This document shows, one piece after another, positions 12,395-24,310 of a stretch of DNA of 64,000 nt. A program made the translations under genes and the position numbers. Numbering within the stretch: position 1 is the stretch's first letter; each line of letters begins with the position of its first letter. The notes beneath the pieces are model-generated. The model was not told the origin of the DNA and searched no databases. It was given only the letters and a program-made list of their open reading frames with translations. The DNA comes from Apricaphanius iberus (lineage: Eukaryota; Chordata; Actinopteri; Cyprinodontiformes; Aphaniidae), in contig JAPXFQ010002429.1 in NCBI GenBank assembly GCA_028564705.1, positions 1,302,001-1,366,000 on the forward strand, read 5' to 3'.

Positions 12395-12658
12395 AGCAAA
12401 TTACATTGCTTAGACTGAGATCATGGTTTGGATATGTTCAGAGGAGAGATCACATTTATACCGGTAGAATAATTCTGGGGGTGGAGCCATCAGGCATGAG
12501 GCAGAGAGAAAGACCAAAAATTAGATTTATGCATGTGGCGAAGGAGGGCATGAAGTTAGTTGGTGTTAGGGCAGCGGATACAGAGGATATGACTAAATGG
12601 AGACAGATAATTCAATGTGGCGACCCCTGAAGGGAAAAGCCAAAAGAGAAAAAAGAAA
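12395..12658 (+). pseudogene. C-terminal end of a LINE reverse transcriptase polyprotein
   Basis: The frame ending at 12630 reads LRLRSWFGYVQRRD, then RQRERPKIRFMHVAKEGMKL, then TEDMTKWRQIIQCGDP before the stop. This is the conserved C-terminal tail of many vertebrate LINE polyproteins (R-L-R-W-x-G-H-V; R-x-R-P-K-x-R-x-M-D; D-R-x-x-W-R; G-D-P). The bases after the stop, GAAGGGAAAAGCCAAAAGAG, match the usual 3' tail. The rest of the element is absent, so this is a 5'-truncated copy. The clade is not resolved. Confidence 0.75.
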
Positions 12659-14196
12659 AACATTGGATGGAGGGAGTTAGGGACATAGAAGGTAGTGGTC
12701 ACTCTCTTTTGAGCTTTAAGCTTCAGTTGGGTGATACAAATGCTCCGTAGTGGCTGCAGAGGAGAAATAGGGTTCAATTAATTAGCCGAGTTTTCTGCCT
12801 ATTCATCAGCAAGTGTAAAGAAGCCGTTTGATATATTTAGGCGAGGGTGAGGACTGACGAGGTAAACAGGTTCTCTCCTCCAATAACAAAACACTTCTGT
12901 TAAAGATAAGAAGGGGTGAAGCTGGTGGCTTTATTGAAAAATTCCCACAGAAGTGTGTCTGGATCAGAGGGTTCTGTGTGGAGGAGAGTTTGACTTTTAG
13001 TTTTGCTCTTCTTGCCCAGCCTGACAATTCAGGATGATGTTGTGGTTATTTTGCAGTTGGACCCTATTTCTTCTATTTTGATCATGATAGCTTGACCAGT
13101 GCTCAGTGAGATGTGAAAGAATGGAATATTTTATTAAAGTCTAACAGTTTTGAACTTTCCCACAACTTTACAGGATCTCTAACACTATCCTAAATGCATA
13201 TTTCATACTTGCACTTTTTGTTTTCACTATCAAGTGTTGGTATATAATTTTATTGTTTTCACAGAAATGCATAAACATGTATGTATAAAAGGTAATTCAT
13301 TTTCATATAGACATAGATTTTTGAAGACAGTGAAGACTTACTATCTTTGTTTCTTTAGTTACTTGGAAAAAACTCTAACAAAAGCTTTTACATTTTAATT
13401 GATGGCACATAGAAATACTCATCTGCTCCCACATCTGATCAACATTTTTTATGCAAAGCATGTCACCAACAACATTGTGCACAAAGCAAGTTTTAACAAG
13501 GGACATTATACTTTAGAAAAGATTGGAAACAGTATAATGATGAGAGGAGAAGTAAACAGGAGAAAATAGAAGTTTATTCAGAGGTATTTGCTTAAGAGCT
13601 GGTATAGTAGAGAAAATAAACGTTTTGAAAAAGCCAAAGCGAAAGAAGAGAGGAAGAAGATATACGCTTTGACGTTGACTAAGGGACGAGAAAAGATGCT
13701 TGCCCCCCCAACTCTCTTATTTCTTAGAGAGAGTAAAACAGTGATGCAGGTTACGTCTCTGTATCCCCGTGTGCCTGTGTGCACACCAGATAGCAATACT
13801 CAAGACAGGAAAATGCAGCCAGTAATCACATAAGGGGGATAGAGACGATATCCAAGGGTAATGCACAGTGTGAGGAATGTGATGGACGCCTGCTGTAAGT
13901 ACATCTCATGCCTGCGTGTGTGTATAGTTGTGTCTCTGCGTGCATGTGTGTGAGAGAGAAGGCGAGACGGACAGAGACTAAGGGATGGTAAATATTTCGT
14001 GGTGACAGAATCAGCATGGCGACTTTATGACCCTGCTTAGCGAGGCAGCCTCCTTCGTCATCTCCACTCTTAACACATATTCATGCAAAAGCCATATGCC
14101 TTCTTTCAGTTTACATCCCTATGTTGACATATTTGGCAGAAAAGTTATCATTTATCACCGTTTGTTTAAAGGATGTTTTCTGGCAAAAATAATTAC
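12659..14196. other. intronic DNA, nothing recognised
   Basis: No supported feature. Open frames of 60-80 codons here have no family look. Confidence 0.45.
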
Positions 14197-14972
14197 TGTA
14201 ATTTTCCAAAGTATTGAGCACATCTGAATATGACACACCAGCTAAATTTGAAAAGAAATGTTATACAGATATATGCCGCACCTGAGTATACTCCGCATGT
14301 TTTTATGTTGTAACATGAGATATTTACACAGAAAGACAGTACACAGAAGATGTTATTTTGTTTTAAGAAGTGCTTTTTCTACTGCCTAAAAGTACAAAAT
14401 CAACACAACACGGCAGTAAAAAGTCTGGTGAGAAAATAAAACCAACACAAAAGTAATAGAAGCTAGTTAGAAAATAAATCATACGTTAGCCTAACAGAAA
14501 ATTAAATGGTCTCCATCTTTATCTTACTCTTCCGCACTAAATCCACTGAAGTTATCTTCTTTGGTGTCTTTATGTCCTCTGAAGCTTTTGTCATCTTTTT
14601 ACACTGACTCAGTTCTTCCTGCTGCCTCCTCCAACGTCTCAACATTGATTCATCGATATTAATGTTACATGCAGTAGCTCTGTTTCTCTCTTTGAAAGCC
14701 AGCTCGATTTCCTTTAACTTAAACGCTGCATTATTTACATCTCTTTGTGTTTTTTCACTGATGAGGATGTGTGCATGAAAACTACCAGTAGCATCTTCTT
14801 CAGAGCATAATATTTAACCATATCTCTGTCTCACTTTTGACTTTCCTGCTATAGTGTCCCTCAGAAGCCATTAGTCAGTGAAAAAACTATAAATCAATTG
14901 CAGCGTTTTATAGGACGCAGGAATCAAAGGTTATGGAAAAAAGTAGCACCTTATTGTCTGATGGTAATTAGA
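14197..14972 (-). mobile_element. non-autonomous pogo/Tigger-like element
   Basis: The ends resemble the widespread fish repeat with termini of the type GTAATTTTCC-GGACTATAAG. The left has CTGTAATTTTCCAAAGTATT; the right has AGTAGCACCTTATTGTCTGA. The words AGATATATGCCGCACCTGAG and CAATTGCAGCGTTTTATAGG inside are typical of it. The minus strand keeps the start of a pogo-like transposase (14502-14813). The catalytic part is missing, so the copy could only have moved with help in trans. Confidence 0.7.
14502..14813 (-). pseudogene. N-terminal Brinker-type DNA-binding domain of a pogo-like transposase
   Basis: A 103-codon frame lacks a clear start and ends at TAA 14502-14504. It contains NNAAFKLKEIELAFKERNRA, then INIDESMLRRWRRQQEELSQ and CKKMTKASEDI. 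This is the helix-turn-helix pattern of Brinker/pogo DNA-binding domains: an AAFKLKAI-type first helix, and an E-S-x-x-R-R-W-R-R recognition helix. In the family the domain binds the transposon ends and precedes a second helix-turn-helix and a DDE catalytic domain. Neither of those is present. One could ask whether the domain persists as a host protein, but there is no sign of an intact start or of flanking exons. Confidence 0.7.
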
Positions 14973-15178
14973 AGATGGCCTAAGTTTATAATTCTAAGTG
15001 GAAATATCAAAATTGTTTCACCAAATCAAACCTCTCATTCCAATATGGCTGTTAAAGGGAAATTTCATACCTAAGTGAAATTTAGTCTGTTGCCATATTC
15101 CCCAGAGTCAGATAAGTGAGAAAAAGCATTTTGTAACCAGCCCAGTCATTCCCCTAATCTGGCAGCAGTCCATTTGCT

Positions 15179-15598
15179 TTAGCTTAGCATGAACAATGTA
15201 ACTGAATGGGAACAGTTAGCATTAACACAAGTCCATAGCTTATAAGTTTATACCTGGTAGAGTTTCTTGGAAGGACCAGCATAGTAAGTTGCAAAAAGGA
15301 ACTATTGTGTTGCATCAGACTTATTACGTACTCAAACAGTAAACCTCTGCCCAGCTCACCCATTTGTGTTCACTGAAGGAGGTGACTTCATTATATACTT
15401 GCGCCTTTCAGCAGTGGTTTGTTGTTGTGTTTTCCCTAATATAAATCATCTCCTGTCTTTTCTCCCATTGTTATTTTCAAGCAATATGAGTATTGAGGCA
15501 ACCACAAATAATTAGGATACTTATTGTTTAATTTTCGTCACTTTTGCATACGAAATGCTAACTGTTCCCATTCAATAACATTGTTTATGCTAAGCTAA
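15179..15598. repeat. MITE-like inverted repeat with 45-bp arms
   Basis: The arms 15179-15223 and 15554-15598 are reverse complements at 42 of 45 positions (TTAGCTTAGCATGAACAATG opens the left arm). The 330-bp loop has no coding sequence. The family seems to start earlier, near AAAGGGAAATTTCATACC at 15055, but a matching outer right end is not visible, so the right side is probably truncated. Confidence 0.7.
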
Positions 15599-16219
15599 CA
15601 TGCTCATCTAAATGTCTAAAATGCAAAGGAATAAATGGTTATCAACTTCAGCTTCTGATTTCAGATATAAAATGCTGCCAAACGAACTTATTCTTGATTC
15701 CCAGTTTTATACTTCATTTATGCAAAATGTTGTTCACTGGAGTACTCTTTGGAACAGATTTAACTTTTTTTTTTAATCAAATCTTGAACAACTCAGATTT
15801 TTAGTTGATAAGTTGAAAATCATCTTTCTGTTTACCACTTGAAATGATTGATAAAAAGTTATTAACAACAAAACTTAACACTGCCATGTTTTTGTAAGGT
15901 TTTTCTACCACTGTTAAAGAAACTTGGACTAAGAAATTTTGATTGGACATACCCATTTCTTCTGCTTTTGTGCTTATTTCATTTTATTTCTAGTTTCCTA
16001 AGGCAAATTAAAACACACAACACATAACATAATTTTAAAAAAAGTGAATGCAAAAAGAACCAATTGAGAGTGGATGAGACAGATCAATCGGAATGACAAA
16101 AATTGATGTAAAAATAAAGATATTTTATGGACATCTCATGTGACGGAATTTCCAGCCAAATTTGTTCTCCATCTTAATATCTGTTTGTCAATTCTAAACA
16201 TTTTGAGTATATACAGCAC

Positions 16220-16669
16220 TTAAAGGGGACATAACAGGTCTATGGCCAGTGCAATAAATGAGGTTCTTTGCACAAAATCACTCTTTCATAAAACAAATAT
16301 CACAAGGTCAGTTCTGGCCAATTTCAGTTCCTTTCAGAATGAGCTGTTTAAAAGGCTGTCACTTTTATGCAAATTAGCGGTTGCAGCCAAAGCCCACCCA
16401 TCTTGTTACTAGGCAGCAGGTTTGTCACTGGTGGGGATGGCAGGAAATCTGAATTGGTGGGCAGAGTTTCAAAGGGGAGGAGCGGTTGTATGCAATTCCA
16501 TTTATTTTGACATCAAAATAAAATGCTTTTTCAAACAGCTTCTAGAAGCACAATATTTCTTACAGCAATTCATTTTTCATTCATGTTTGGAGTGTTTATA
16601 AACAACACAGTCCCAAATGGCAAAACAAAAGGATAAAAAAGTAAAATATCTAAAATATTCCCCCTTTAA
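16220..16669. mobile_element. TTAA-flanked MITE, AGGGG ends
   Basis: TTAA lies at 16220-16223 and 16666-16669. The left end reads AGGGGACATAACAGG and the right end, reversed, AGGGGGAATATTTTAG. Such TTAAAGGGGAC-type elements are common piggyBac-like MITEs of fish. It is about 450 bp long and has no open frame. Confidence 0.7.
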
Positions 16670-16834
16670 ATGGTCTTGATCAAAAGTGTAAACACCTTAA
16701 CAGTTGTTAGTATATTGTGGAATGTGTGCTTAAAAACTAAGGAAAACTGAACTCTGAGGAGTTTAAACAGAAAGTATCATGTTTTGATGCGGAGAGGAGA
16801 AGTCAAGAAGCAGCAGCACTTTGACACCAAATTG

Positions 16835-17780
16835 TAGTGATGGGAAGATCGACTCTTTTTACCGACTCGGATCATTTACTCTCGAACATTAAATTGAACG
16901 AATCCAGAACGAATCATTTAGTTCATTTTAACAGCAGGTGGCGCTGTTGCCCTCTTGTGGGCGTCGTAGTAAACAAGGCAGCGGTTCTCCAACGAATCAT
17001 AATTCACAACCCCAAGTGACCCATTTACCGACTCATTCCTGTTACTCTTAGCAACTAATTTCATTAGTAGAAATATTTATAGTTTATAATTAAATTTGTG
17101 GGGGGGAAACACCCAGTAAAAAAACATTTCTGCTCTGGACTGGAAGAAAAACCCTGAGTACAAAACTCACATCACGAGAATAGCTCATTAGTTCACAGTA
17201 GTATAGCTCTGCTAACATGCTAACAGCACATTGAGTTACTCACCCCTTCCTTTCCGAGAGCTAACCGAAGCTAGCTTGCAATGTCTGGTGCTGAATCGCT
17301 AGCGTGAACAAATCGCTCACTCCCGGCTCACAGCTCAAACGAGCTGAATGACTCATTCACCCCTCCTCCTTCCCGGCTCACAGCTCAATTCTCCACTACA
17401 ATACAGAAGGCAACATGTTTTGTTTCACCTGACAATAAAAAACAAAATGCCACAAGCTATTCGAAAACCTAGGAAAGCATATACACACCACAATAAAGTT
17501 ATTTGTGTCCACGCTGCCATCATTGTTTAACAACGCGACAGTGACCTCGTAGGTGTCACGTGACAAAGAACGAATCTACTACTCCACACGCAGTACAGCC
17601 TGAGCTGTGAACGATGAACGAGGAGATCCGTTCAGTCCGAACTGTTGGTCACATTATAGCTGGGTAGAGGAAGAGTGAGTGTAAACTAATTTTGACAATT
17701 AGTGATACAATTAAAACAAAAAGGAATAATTAATAAGTTCCCTATGTTTACATGGTGCGTTTAATGTGTACAAAATATTA

Positions 17781-17822
<42 letters not shown>

Positions 17823-18455
17823 TACTATTATTGATTATGTTTGTTGTTATTATCATCATTATATATTTATTATTTAATCGATATGCTGATATAATTTTCG
17901 AAAGTATTTATTTACTAACACACTTTAAATTATACACACAATAACACATCTACAAGTATTGAAGTCCACTAAATAATTATGATTTAATGAATAAATAATA
18001 TATATCGGGTGTCGAATGACAAATAAAGGAACATTAGATATCAGACATCATTCATTTCCTTGTTCATCTCTCAGTCCGCTCCACAGCCCGTAGCAAGCTG
18101 AGCCACAGTTTTAACATGACGAATGAGTAAGAATGATCCGTCACGATCCGTACATGAACGAATCGTGAGCGAACTGTAGTACTTGCTGCTCGCCACACAT
18201 CGGCCTGAGCAGTCTGGCTGTCACATGACAAAAGAACCGGGACCTGAAAACGGACGCAGCAGCTGAGTGAGTCATGAACGAATCATTTCTGTTTCCTGTC
18301 TTGCTGCTGACTGAGCTCATGCAGCTGCTGACATGTGGCAAGAGAAGGTACTGCATGACAATGAACGAATCGCTCACTGAGAGGACTCGTTACTCCCGGG
18401 TCGTATGAAAGATTAGTTCATTTTGAACGAATCGTTCACGAACGACACATCACTA
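16835..18455. mobile_element. complete non-autonomous hAT element
   Basis: It starts TAGTGATGGGAAG and ends, read from the right, TAGTGATGTGTCG, giving 8-bp perfect terminal inverted repeats. It is flanked by an exact 8-bp duplication CCAAATTG (16827-16834 and 18456-18463), the hAT hallmark. Motifs of the type GAACGAATC recur near both ends (about 16,898, 16,908, 17,568, 18,156, 18,277, 18,363, 18,424) and are candidate transposase-binding sites. No transposase is encoded in the 1.6 kb, so it depends on a related active hAT. An ATT microsatellite sits inside. Confidence 0.9.
17782..17832. repeat. (ATT)n microsatellite
   Basis: About 15 copies of ATT, slightly interrupted at the right (ACTACTATT), inside the hAT element. 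Confidence 0.95.
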
Positions 18456-18463
18456 CCAAATTG

Positions 18464-20518
18464 TAAAACCTTACAATGAGGACGCAGGACCACAAAGAGG
18501 ACCCTCGAGAGAAAAAAAACTAAACAGAGGATATTAGAGTAAAAACAGGTCCTACGAGATGCAGAAAATGGACTGCACAATCCAACAAAAAAAGTGGAAA
18601 AAGTATGAGGGTTTTAGTTAACACAAGCAAATACAGCAAGATCATGGGGAGTAACTACAATACTTAAACCAAACGTGAATAAACACCAAAGCAATAAGAA
18701 ATACACGGCGAAAAATGACAGCAAAAGTAAACAGACAATGTTAATAACACCAAAACAAAGATTCAAAGGAAACCCCCCCAAAAAACATACAAATGATTTA
18801 GAACAAAATCACAAAAATCAGAAAAACTGTCTAAAACACATCAACACTACATCTGCTAGTCATGCCTCTTACCATTAAGAAATCTGTTAAGTGTACATAG
18901 GAGATGGAGGGCTACAGTGTCTGCTCAAGTTTTCTTCCACCTTCTGATGGATCCTTTGTACTATTACATTAACACCTGGTCCTGTCCTTCCTTTCACTAG
19001 TCTTTCTCATTGCCATCCTTCACTCTGCTTTCATTCGCTTTTGACCTCTATCCTAATTGAGTTGTGTGTTGTCATCCTCATCTCCTTTCTCAAAGCTCGC
19101 TGCATAGTTTGGACGACAGACTGAATGTGTGAGTGATGTGCGTAATGTATGTCCAGCAGTCTCTCATGTCCAAGTTGCTCTATGGGGCACTCATATATCA
19201 CCCTCTGAGCCTTGTGCCGTATAATGGAATGAGGAGTGACTAGCTGACAAAGGGGGCATGAAAGAGAGTAAAAGAAAAGTGTCAGGAGATGACAAAATTA
19301 CTGATGGAAAGACAGGCAATTGACTGTGTGGCTGAAATTTAATCTTTCTTTCTTTCTTAAGTTTCTTTATTATGCTTTATGGCATTGTAACTGCACACAT
19401 TCAACAAGAAAGTAAATGTATTTCTGAGAAGCTTTTCTTATCGCTTCTGTTTCCACTCTGCGGTTTCTAAAATATTGTAGGTGACTTTCTTCTTTCATTG
19501 CTAGAAGTGTAGATGTAGATTCACTTTTATTTTTTGATCAGGCTAATATTCTGTAGCTTTGCTCCCTTTTTCTATTACAGATATGATCAGTTTTTTTGTT
19601 TATTAATTGTTTTATTTTCCACTATTTAAATCTTAATATTACGCTCCAGACATGTTGGGGGAAAAACGTAAATCTTAATGTACAAATTAACAGGCCCAAA
19701 CAACATAGAACTTCCACATAAAAAAAAATAGATGGAATCAAAATTTGGCATTTTTAAGCACATATAAGTCTTAGCCCTGTGAATCTGCAACACATACAAT
19801 TTACACTTGATTAGGTTTCAAATAAAACACTTCTGTATTTTTTTTGTTTGTGTACATGCATAAATAAAAGACAGTATTTTAATTCCAAATGCCATCTTTA
19901 ACATCTGTTACAAAATCACACACAAACAACGTTATTCAAGGACGGCCTTAATGACATCTGAACGCTTTTTTTTTTTTGCTTTCAGTGCTGATGAAATGTC
20001 GAAAAAGTTGCTGCAAAAAGCGTTCATAGCCAACTTATGTGGATGTCAGCACAGCAGCAAGAGCTGAGTTGCTGGTTTAACAGCTGATATCAGACTATTC
20101 CTGGATGAATCGAAGTACGTTTTGGAGGTGTAAAATTTGTTTGGGCAGGCCAATTCAAAAACAGCTGTTAAATACTCAACATTTATAGTCTGTCCACTGT
20201 TAGACATATCATTTGAGACAGTGTCAGGTCCCCAGTTCATAACAGAGAGACAGACAAGCATTCTCCCCAGAGATATTCACAAATATTTTTATTCCAAGTC
20301 AGTTTTTCGGCCTCTAGCGACTTGAATGAGTGTTCTCTTATCAAATGCAAGCCATCTTGTCAATGTGCCATGACACTGCATCGCTGTAGGTCATGAATTC
20401 AAATCTTGTAGTTTTGTTACTCTTAGGCACATCAACGTTTAACAATTATGCTTTTCACAAAAATCCCCAGGGCACATGATCCATCGGAGCCATAGTGACA
20501 GGACCTCCACACTGTCAC
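18464..20518. other. intronic DNA, nothing recognised
   Basis: A-rich near 18,560-18,850 and otherwise plain AT-rich DNA. No supported feature. Confidence 0.45.
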
Positions 20519-20609
20519 AAATAGTATCGGATCGGTATCGGGTATCGACAGATACACAAAATCCAGCCATCGGTATTGGGACTGAAAAAGCCGGATCGGT
20601 GCATCCCTA
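20519..20609. mobile_element. hAT terminal fragment
   Basis: Read from the right the segment is TAGGGATGCACCGATCCGGC, then TTTTTCAGTCCCAATACCGA and repeated TATCG/GATCGG words. This is the typical end of a fish hAT family (TAGGGATGCACCGATCC). Only about 90 bp remain. Confidence 0.7.
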
Positions 20610-22389
20610 TTAAATAGTGGAAGATAGTTCACAAATGTAAAAGTTTAAATTTAAATTGCAAAAGGAAGGATTTAGAGGATTTTTAGCATGCTATGTACAA
20701 GCCTTCAGGTAAAGCCTTTGTTGTCAATATAAAGAGCAAGATGTTACCTACAAATAACAAAAAAAAGCTTTGTCTAATATCATGACTGAATTAGGAAGAT
20801 TGTTGAAATTATGAATGATTGTAAAGGGGACTTCTCTTATTCTGAAGAGCCCAAAGTTTTTCTGTAGCAGTGCAAACTTACAAAAATATTATTTAAGTTT
20901 ATTGCACACTGAAGTGACACATAGTTGTCACTTATTTAGAAGTTATAGCTGAGCTTTTTGGGAGACCAGTCTGACGCTTAGTTACACCAAAGTTAAAGGA
21001 TAAATGTGTAATTATTTCTACTAGACACCTTAGCTAAATGTAAGATGTTTATGTAGACCTCATTTTCCATGAGATACATAAGCACACTGCAGTTGTGGGT
21101 GTAGAAATCTAGTGGACTCATGTCAACACCAAACCGAAGTAATACAGCATCTCCTGGTATCCATCAGAATTACATAATTATATGATTATATGATGTGGAT
21201 ATTTGCTTAATACATCATTGTATATTTTGAATAGGGAGCATTAAATAGTTGTACTTTTTTCTATGTTTAAACCTGAGTGATAATCATTAAAGACAAAACT
21301 ATACAAGAGTTCACTTCAATATTTCAATAATGTAATAGTTTTTTTCTTGTTTGTGTTTTTCATATCTGGATAAGCTATTGCAAAGTCTTAAACAAACAAA
21401 TACAGTTGTTTTTTTGCAAATAAAAAAAACCTATACCTCTGCCCCAGCATGTCACATTGACCTGTGCCTGCTGTTACCATGTTAATGTCATTTATTAATT
21501 AGCCTACTGTGTGATTGCCTTGTTAAAGGACAAATCTAATGTGATTCAGGATTTGTAGATGAGAGACAGAGAGAGGAAAGAAATTGATCAGTGATGCCAT
21601 TTAGCCTTCACGCAAATAGACATTGATGAGATAAACTGTGGTCACAGAGATGAATACACTCGCACCAAACAGTGTCCTATATGCGGTGATTCAGAACTGC
21701 TGACCCTGAACATGGCTGATTTGTTCGGTGTAGATGTGAGATCACAGCAGATGCTGCGGGCTATTACAACATGATAAGAGTCCCAAAAGGCCACCGGTTC
21801 TGTGATAATCAAACAACAATGGCTATTGTTTCTGTATCACTTTAAGCTATTATTATAGGGATTGGGAATGAGATGTACCAATGTTTAGGACTCTTCATTT
21901 TAAAATAAACAATAAGGTAGTTTTTGAGTTGCACTCTCTTGGAGGCAGTTAGTAAAAAGTGCCTGTTGAGCTTCCTGACAACCCTTTTTACGAAAGGGTT
22001 GAAGAACTCACTTTGAAATCATTTTTCTGAGTAATTTAATGTACTTGATAGTATGATAGAGAAATGGTGACAGTGAAACACAAGATACAAACTTTTTTCA
22101 ATACTGTAAGATCAACATTTTAGCAGCTGGAAACTGCATTTTCATTTTCAAGGTTCTGTTTCACGGTTCTTTCAAGTGGTTTGGATTACATTTATTAAGT
22201 TGTAAATTAAAATAAAAAATATCTAGGCTTGTAAACTTGAATTAGATAATTCAACACTAAGCATAGATTCTTTCTAAAAAAAGTTTTTCAAATTCATGAA
22301 ACCCTTATTTTATTTCTCAAAACACAAAAAGGAGAACAGTGAATATCTTTAGTGAAGGTTTTATTTATCGTGTATCTGCCCGTCTCATT
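20610..22389. other. intronic DNA, nothing recognised
   Basis: No supported feature in this AT-rich stretch. Confidence 0.45.
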
Positions 22390-22800
22390 AGCAGAGGCTT
22401 TATCTGGGTTTACATATCAGTTAGAAGTTTGGGTTATTGAATGAAGTGCGTAGCTGGAGACATGCGGCCTTTCCTGTTGCCATTCTTCCGATTGGCCTAT
22501 TTAGACATATAGACAGTAAACAAATGCTGGCAGGAGGGAAACATTTAAAATAAAAGCAGGATATGCACAATGAGTGAAGGAATTGAATACAAAAATGCTA
22601 AAATACAATACATTTCGCACAAACACTATTGTTTGATTGTGTTACATGTGTTGTTGCTGCTGTGTTGTTGTGGTAACGATGTTATTATTCCTTCTTCCTT
22701 CGGTCTGGTCACTTCCAGAGGGGATTATGTCTATGTCGGTCATAACTCGACTTACCCAGGATGTCGTATACATACAGAGGAATTGTTTATTTTAGCTGCA
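22390..22800 (+). repeat. degenerate copy of the 30.6-kb MITE family
   Basis: The segment aligns by eye with 30,731-31,085. Shared ordered words are ATGAAGTGYGT, TTCCGRTTGGCCTA, AAATGCTGG, AAAATAAAAGCA-GATATGCACAA, GGTCACTTCCAGA and CATACAGAG. The diagnostic inverted ends are not clear here. A 126-codon open frame starting at 22570 lies over this copy and has no family look. Confidence 0.6.
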
Positions 22801-24229
22801 TTATTTGGGCATCTTATCTCAATTAACTACACCTTGTTTCTTTCTTCTCTTTTGTTTTCTTGTTTTCATGTCCATAATTTCAAGAAATTAAACCCACAGC
22901 AATCTTTAATAAAGATTTTCCACACATATATATCAAGTGGAGTAGTATAGCAAAGCTGTAATGCTGTGCTTGAGAGAGTACATCTGTTGGGCTTGTACTT
23001 TGTACTCAGGCACCAATTCCGAGAATCAAACTGCCAGACAGGACACGATAAAAAAACAAAGAAAAGAAAGACAGAAAAGGAATTATTAGCTTAGTGTGAT
23101 GCAATTACTTGACAAGTCCTTTCATAGTTGCTTTTCCCTCATCTGCCTCTGATGCAGTGAAAAAAGTCTGCATGTTTTGTTCTGATTAATTTTCTGTTCT
23201 ATTCTGAAACAAAGACACATGCTTATTCATCCACATTAGTTTCAAGCTCTTTTTCTCACATGAATAGGAGTACAGAATGCATATTTAAATAAATAGAGAG
23301 CAATGCGCTTCTTTGTCAATCAGTCTTTTTGTATGATATTCACTTCTTATCTGTAACATTTATTCCAACTATTGCAGTAGTACTATCCATAATACCCAAC
23401 CTGTTTGAAATTTGCACCTCAGCAACCTCAGAATGTATTGGAGATGGAGAAATATATCTGAAAGAAAGTGGTTGTTCAGACAGGACCTGTATTAGAAAAG
23501 GTCAGAAACAAGCTAATGAGATGTAGACTACAGCGGAGAATATAAAACTATCCGAAGGCAACTGAAGAAATGAGCTAAAATGAATTAATAGACACTTTAT
23601 AATAAATGGATTCTTAGGTTCCTATAAAAAATAGACCAAGTATTTTAATTTTCACAAAGGAAATCTGTAACATCCAAAGGTCAAATGAGATGGAGTCTAC
23701 TATGAACAAGAGAAATACAATGTTTCAGAAGGAATGAGCTTCATGCTTGGTGTCTAAGAATGGCTACACAGACTTACTGATTCACCTCCTAACAACATGT
23801 TGTTCTACAGCAGATTTTTTATCTAGGCTAAGTTCATGGCATAAAATTAACTGTTTTGTTAATGCATTTGTTTTAAAAGTATCAAAAAGAGGAATGCCAT
23901 TCCAATCGGATGCTCGGAATAGCTTTAAAGCTCTTGCAGACTAATTGAACCCATAGCCAAAGGATATGATGATGTATGCCGATGAGACCATCACTAGAAA
24001 TGTGATGGCAGCCCTACTGCTTTCATGTAGAAAAAAAAATATATAGTTCATGTTTTAACTTGAGTACATTATTCAGTTGCAAAAATATATTTTTTAATGA
24101 TTTTCATGTTTTATGCCTAATTGATTTTTTTTTTTACCTTCATTTTTTTATATATTTGTAATGTTTTATGCTTTTCATGTATTATTCTTAATTGATGTTT
24201 TTATTTCCCTTGCTTTTATAAATTTTTTT
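22801..24229. other. intronic DNA, possible LINE remnant at its end
   Basis: Nothing is clear up to about 23,740. From there to 24,229 the sequence may be the decayed 3' part of the LINE whose tail follows, with a short frame ending RNSFKALAD at 23,944, but this is weak. Confidence 0.35.
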
Positions 24230-24310
24230 GGTTTCTTTTCCAGCGAATTATGTAAAGCACTATGAATTACCTTTTTGTTGAAAGTATGCGATACATATAA
24301 AATTGTCTTC
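24230..24310 (+). mobile_element. L2-like LINE 3' tail
   Basis: TGTAAAGCACTATGAATTAC, then GTTGAAAGTATGCGATACAT and ATAAAATTGTCTTCCC match the usual 3' end of fish L2-type LINEs (GTAAAGCACTTTGAATTGCC...CTATACAAATAAAATTGCC). Confidence 0.6.

Noticed and set aside
18936..18952. CACCTTCTGAT, a partial match to the complement of miR-383, which lies in SGCZ intron 1 in mammals
   Set aside because: The seed does not match and no hairpin arm was found. By eye I see no miR-383 hairpin in the window; a covariance or BLAST search would settle it.
22570..22950. 126-codon open frame, plus strand, with hydrophobic runs
   Set aside because: It lies over a degenerate MITE copy related to 30.7 kb. The hydrophobic look follows from T-rich sequence.
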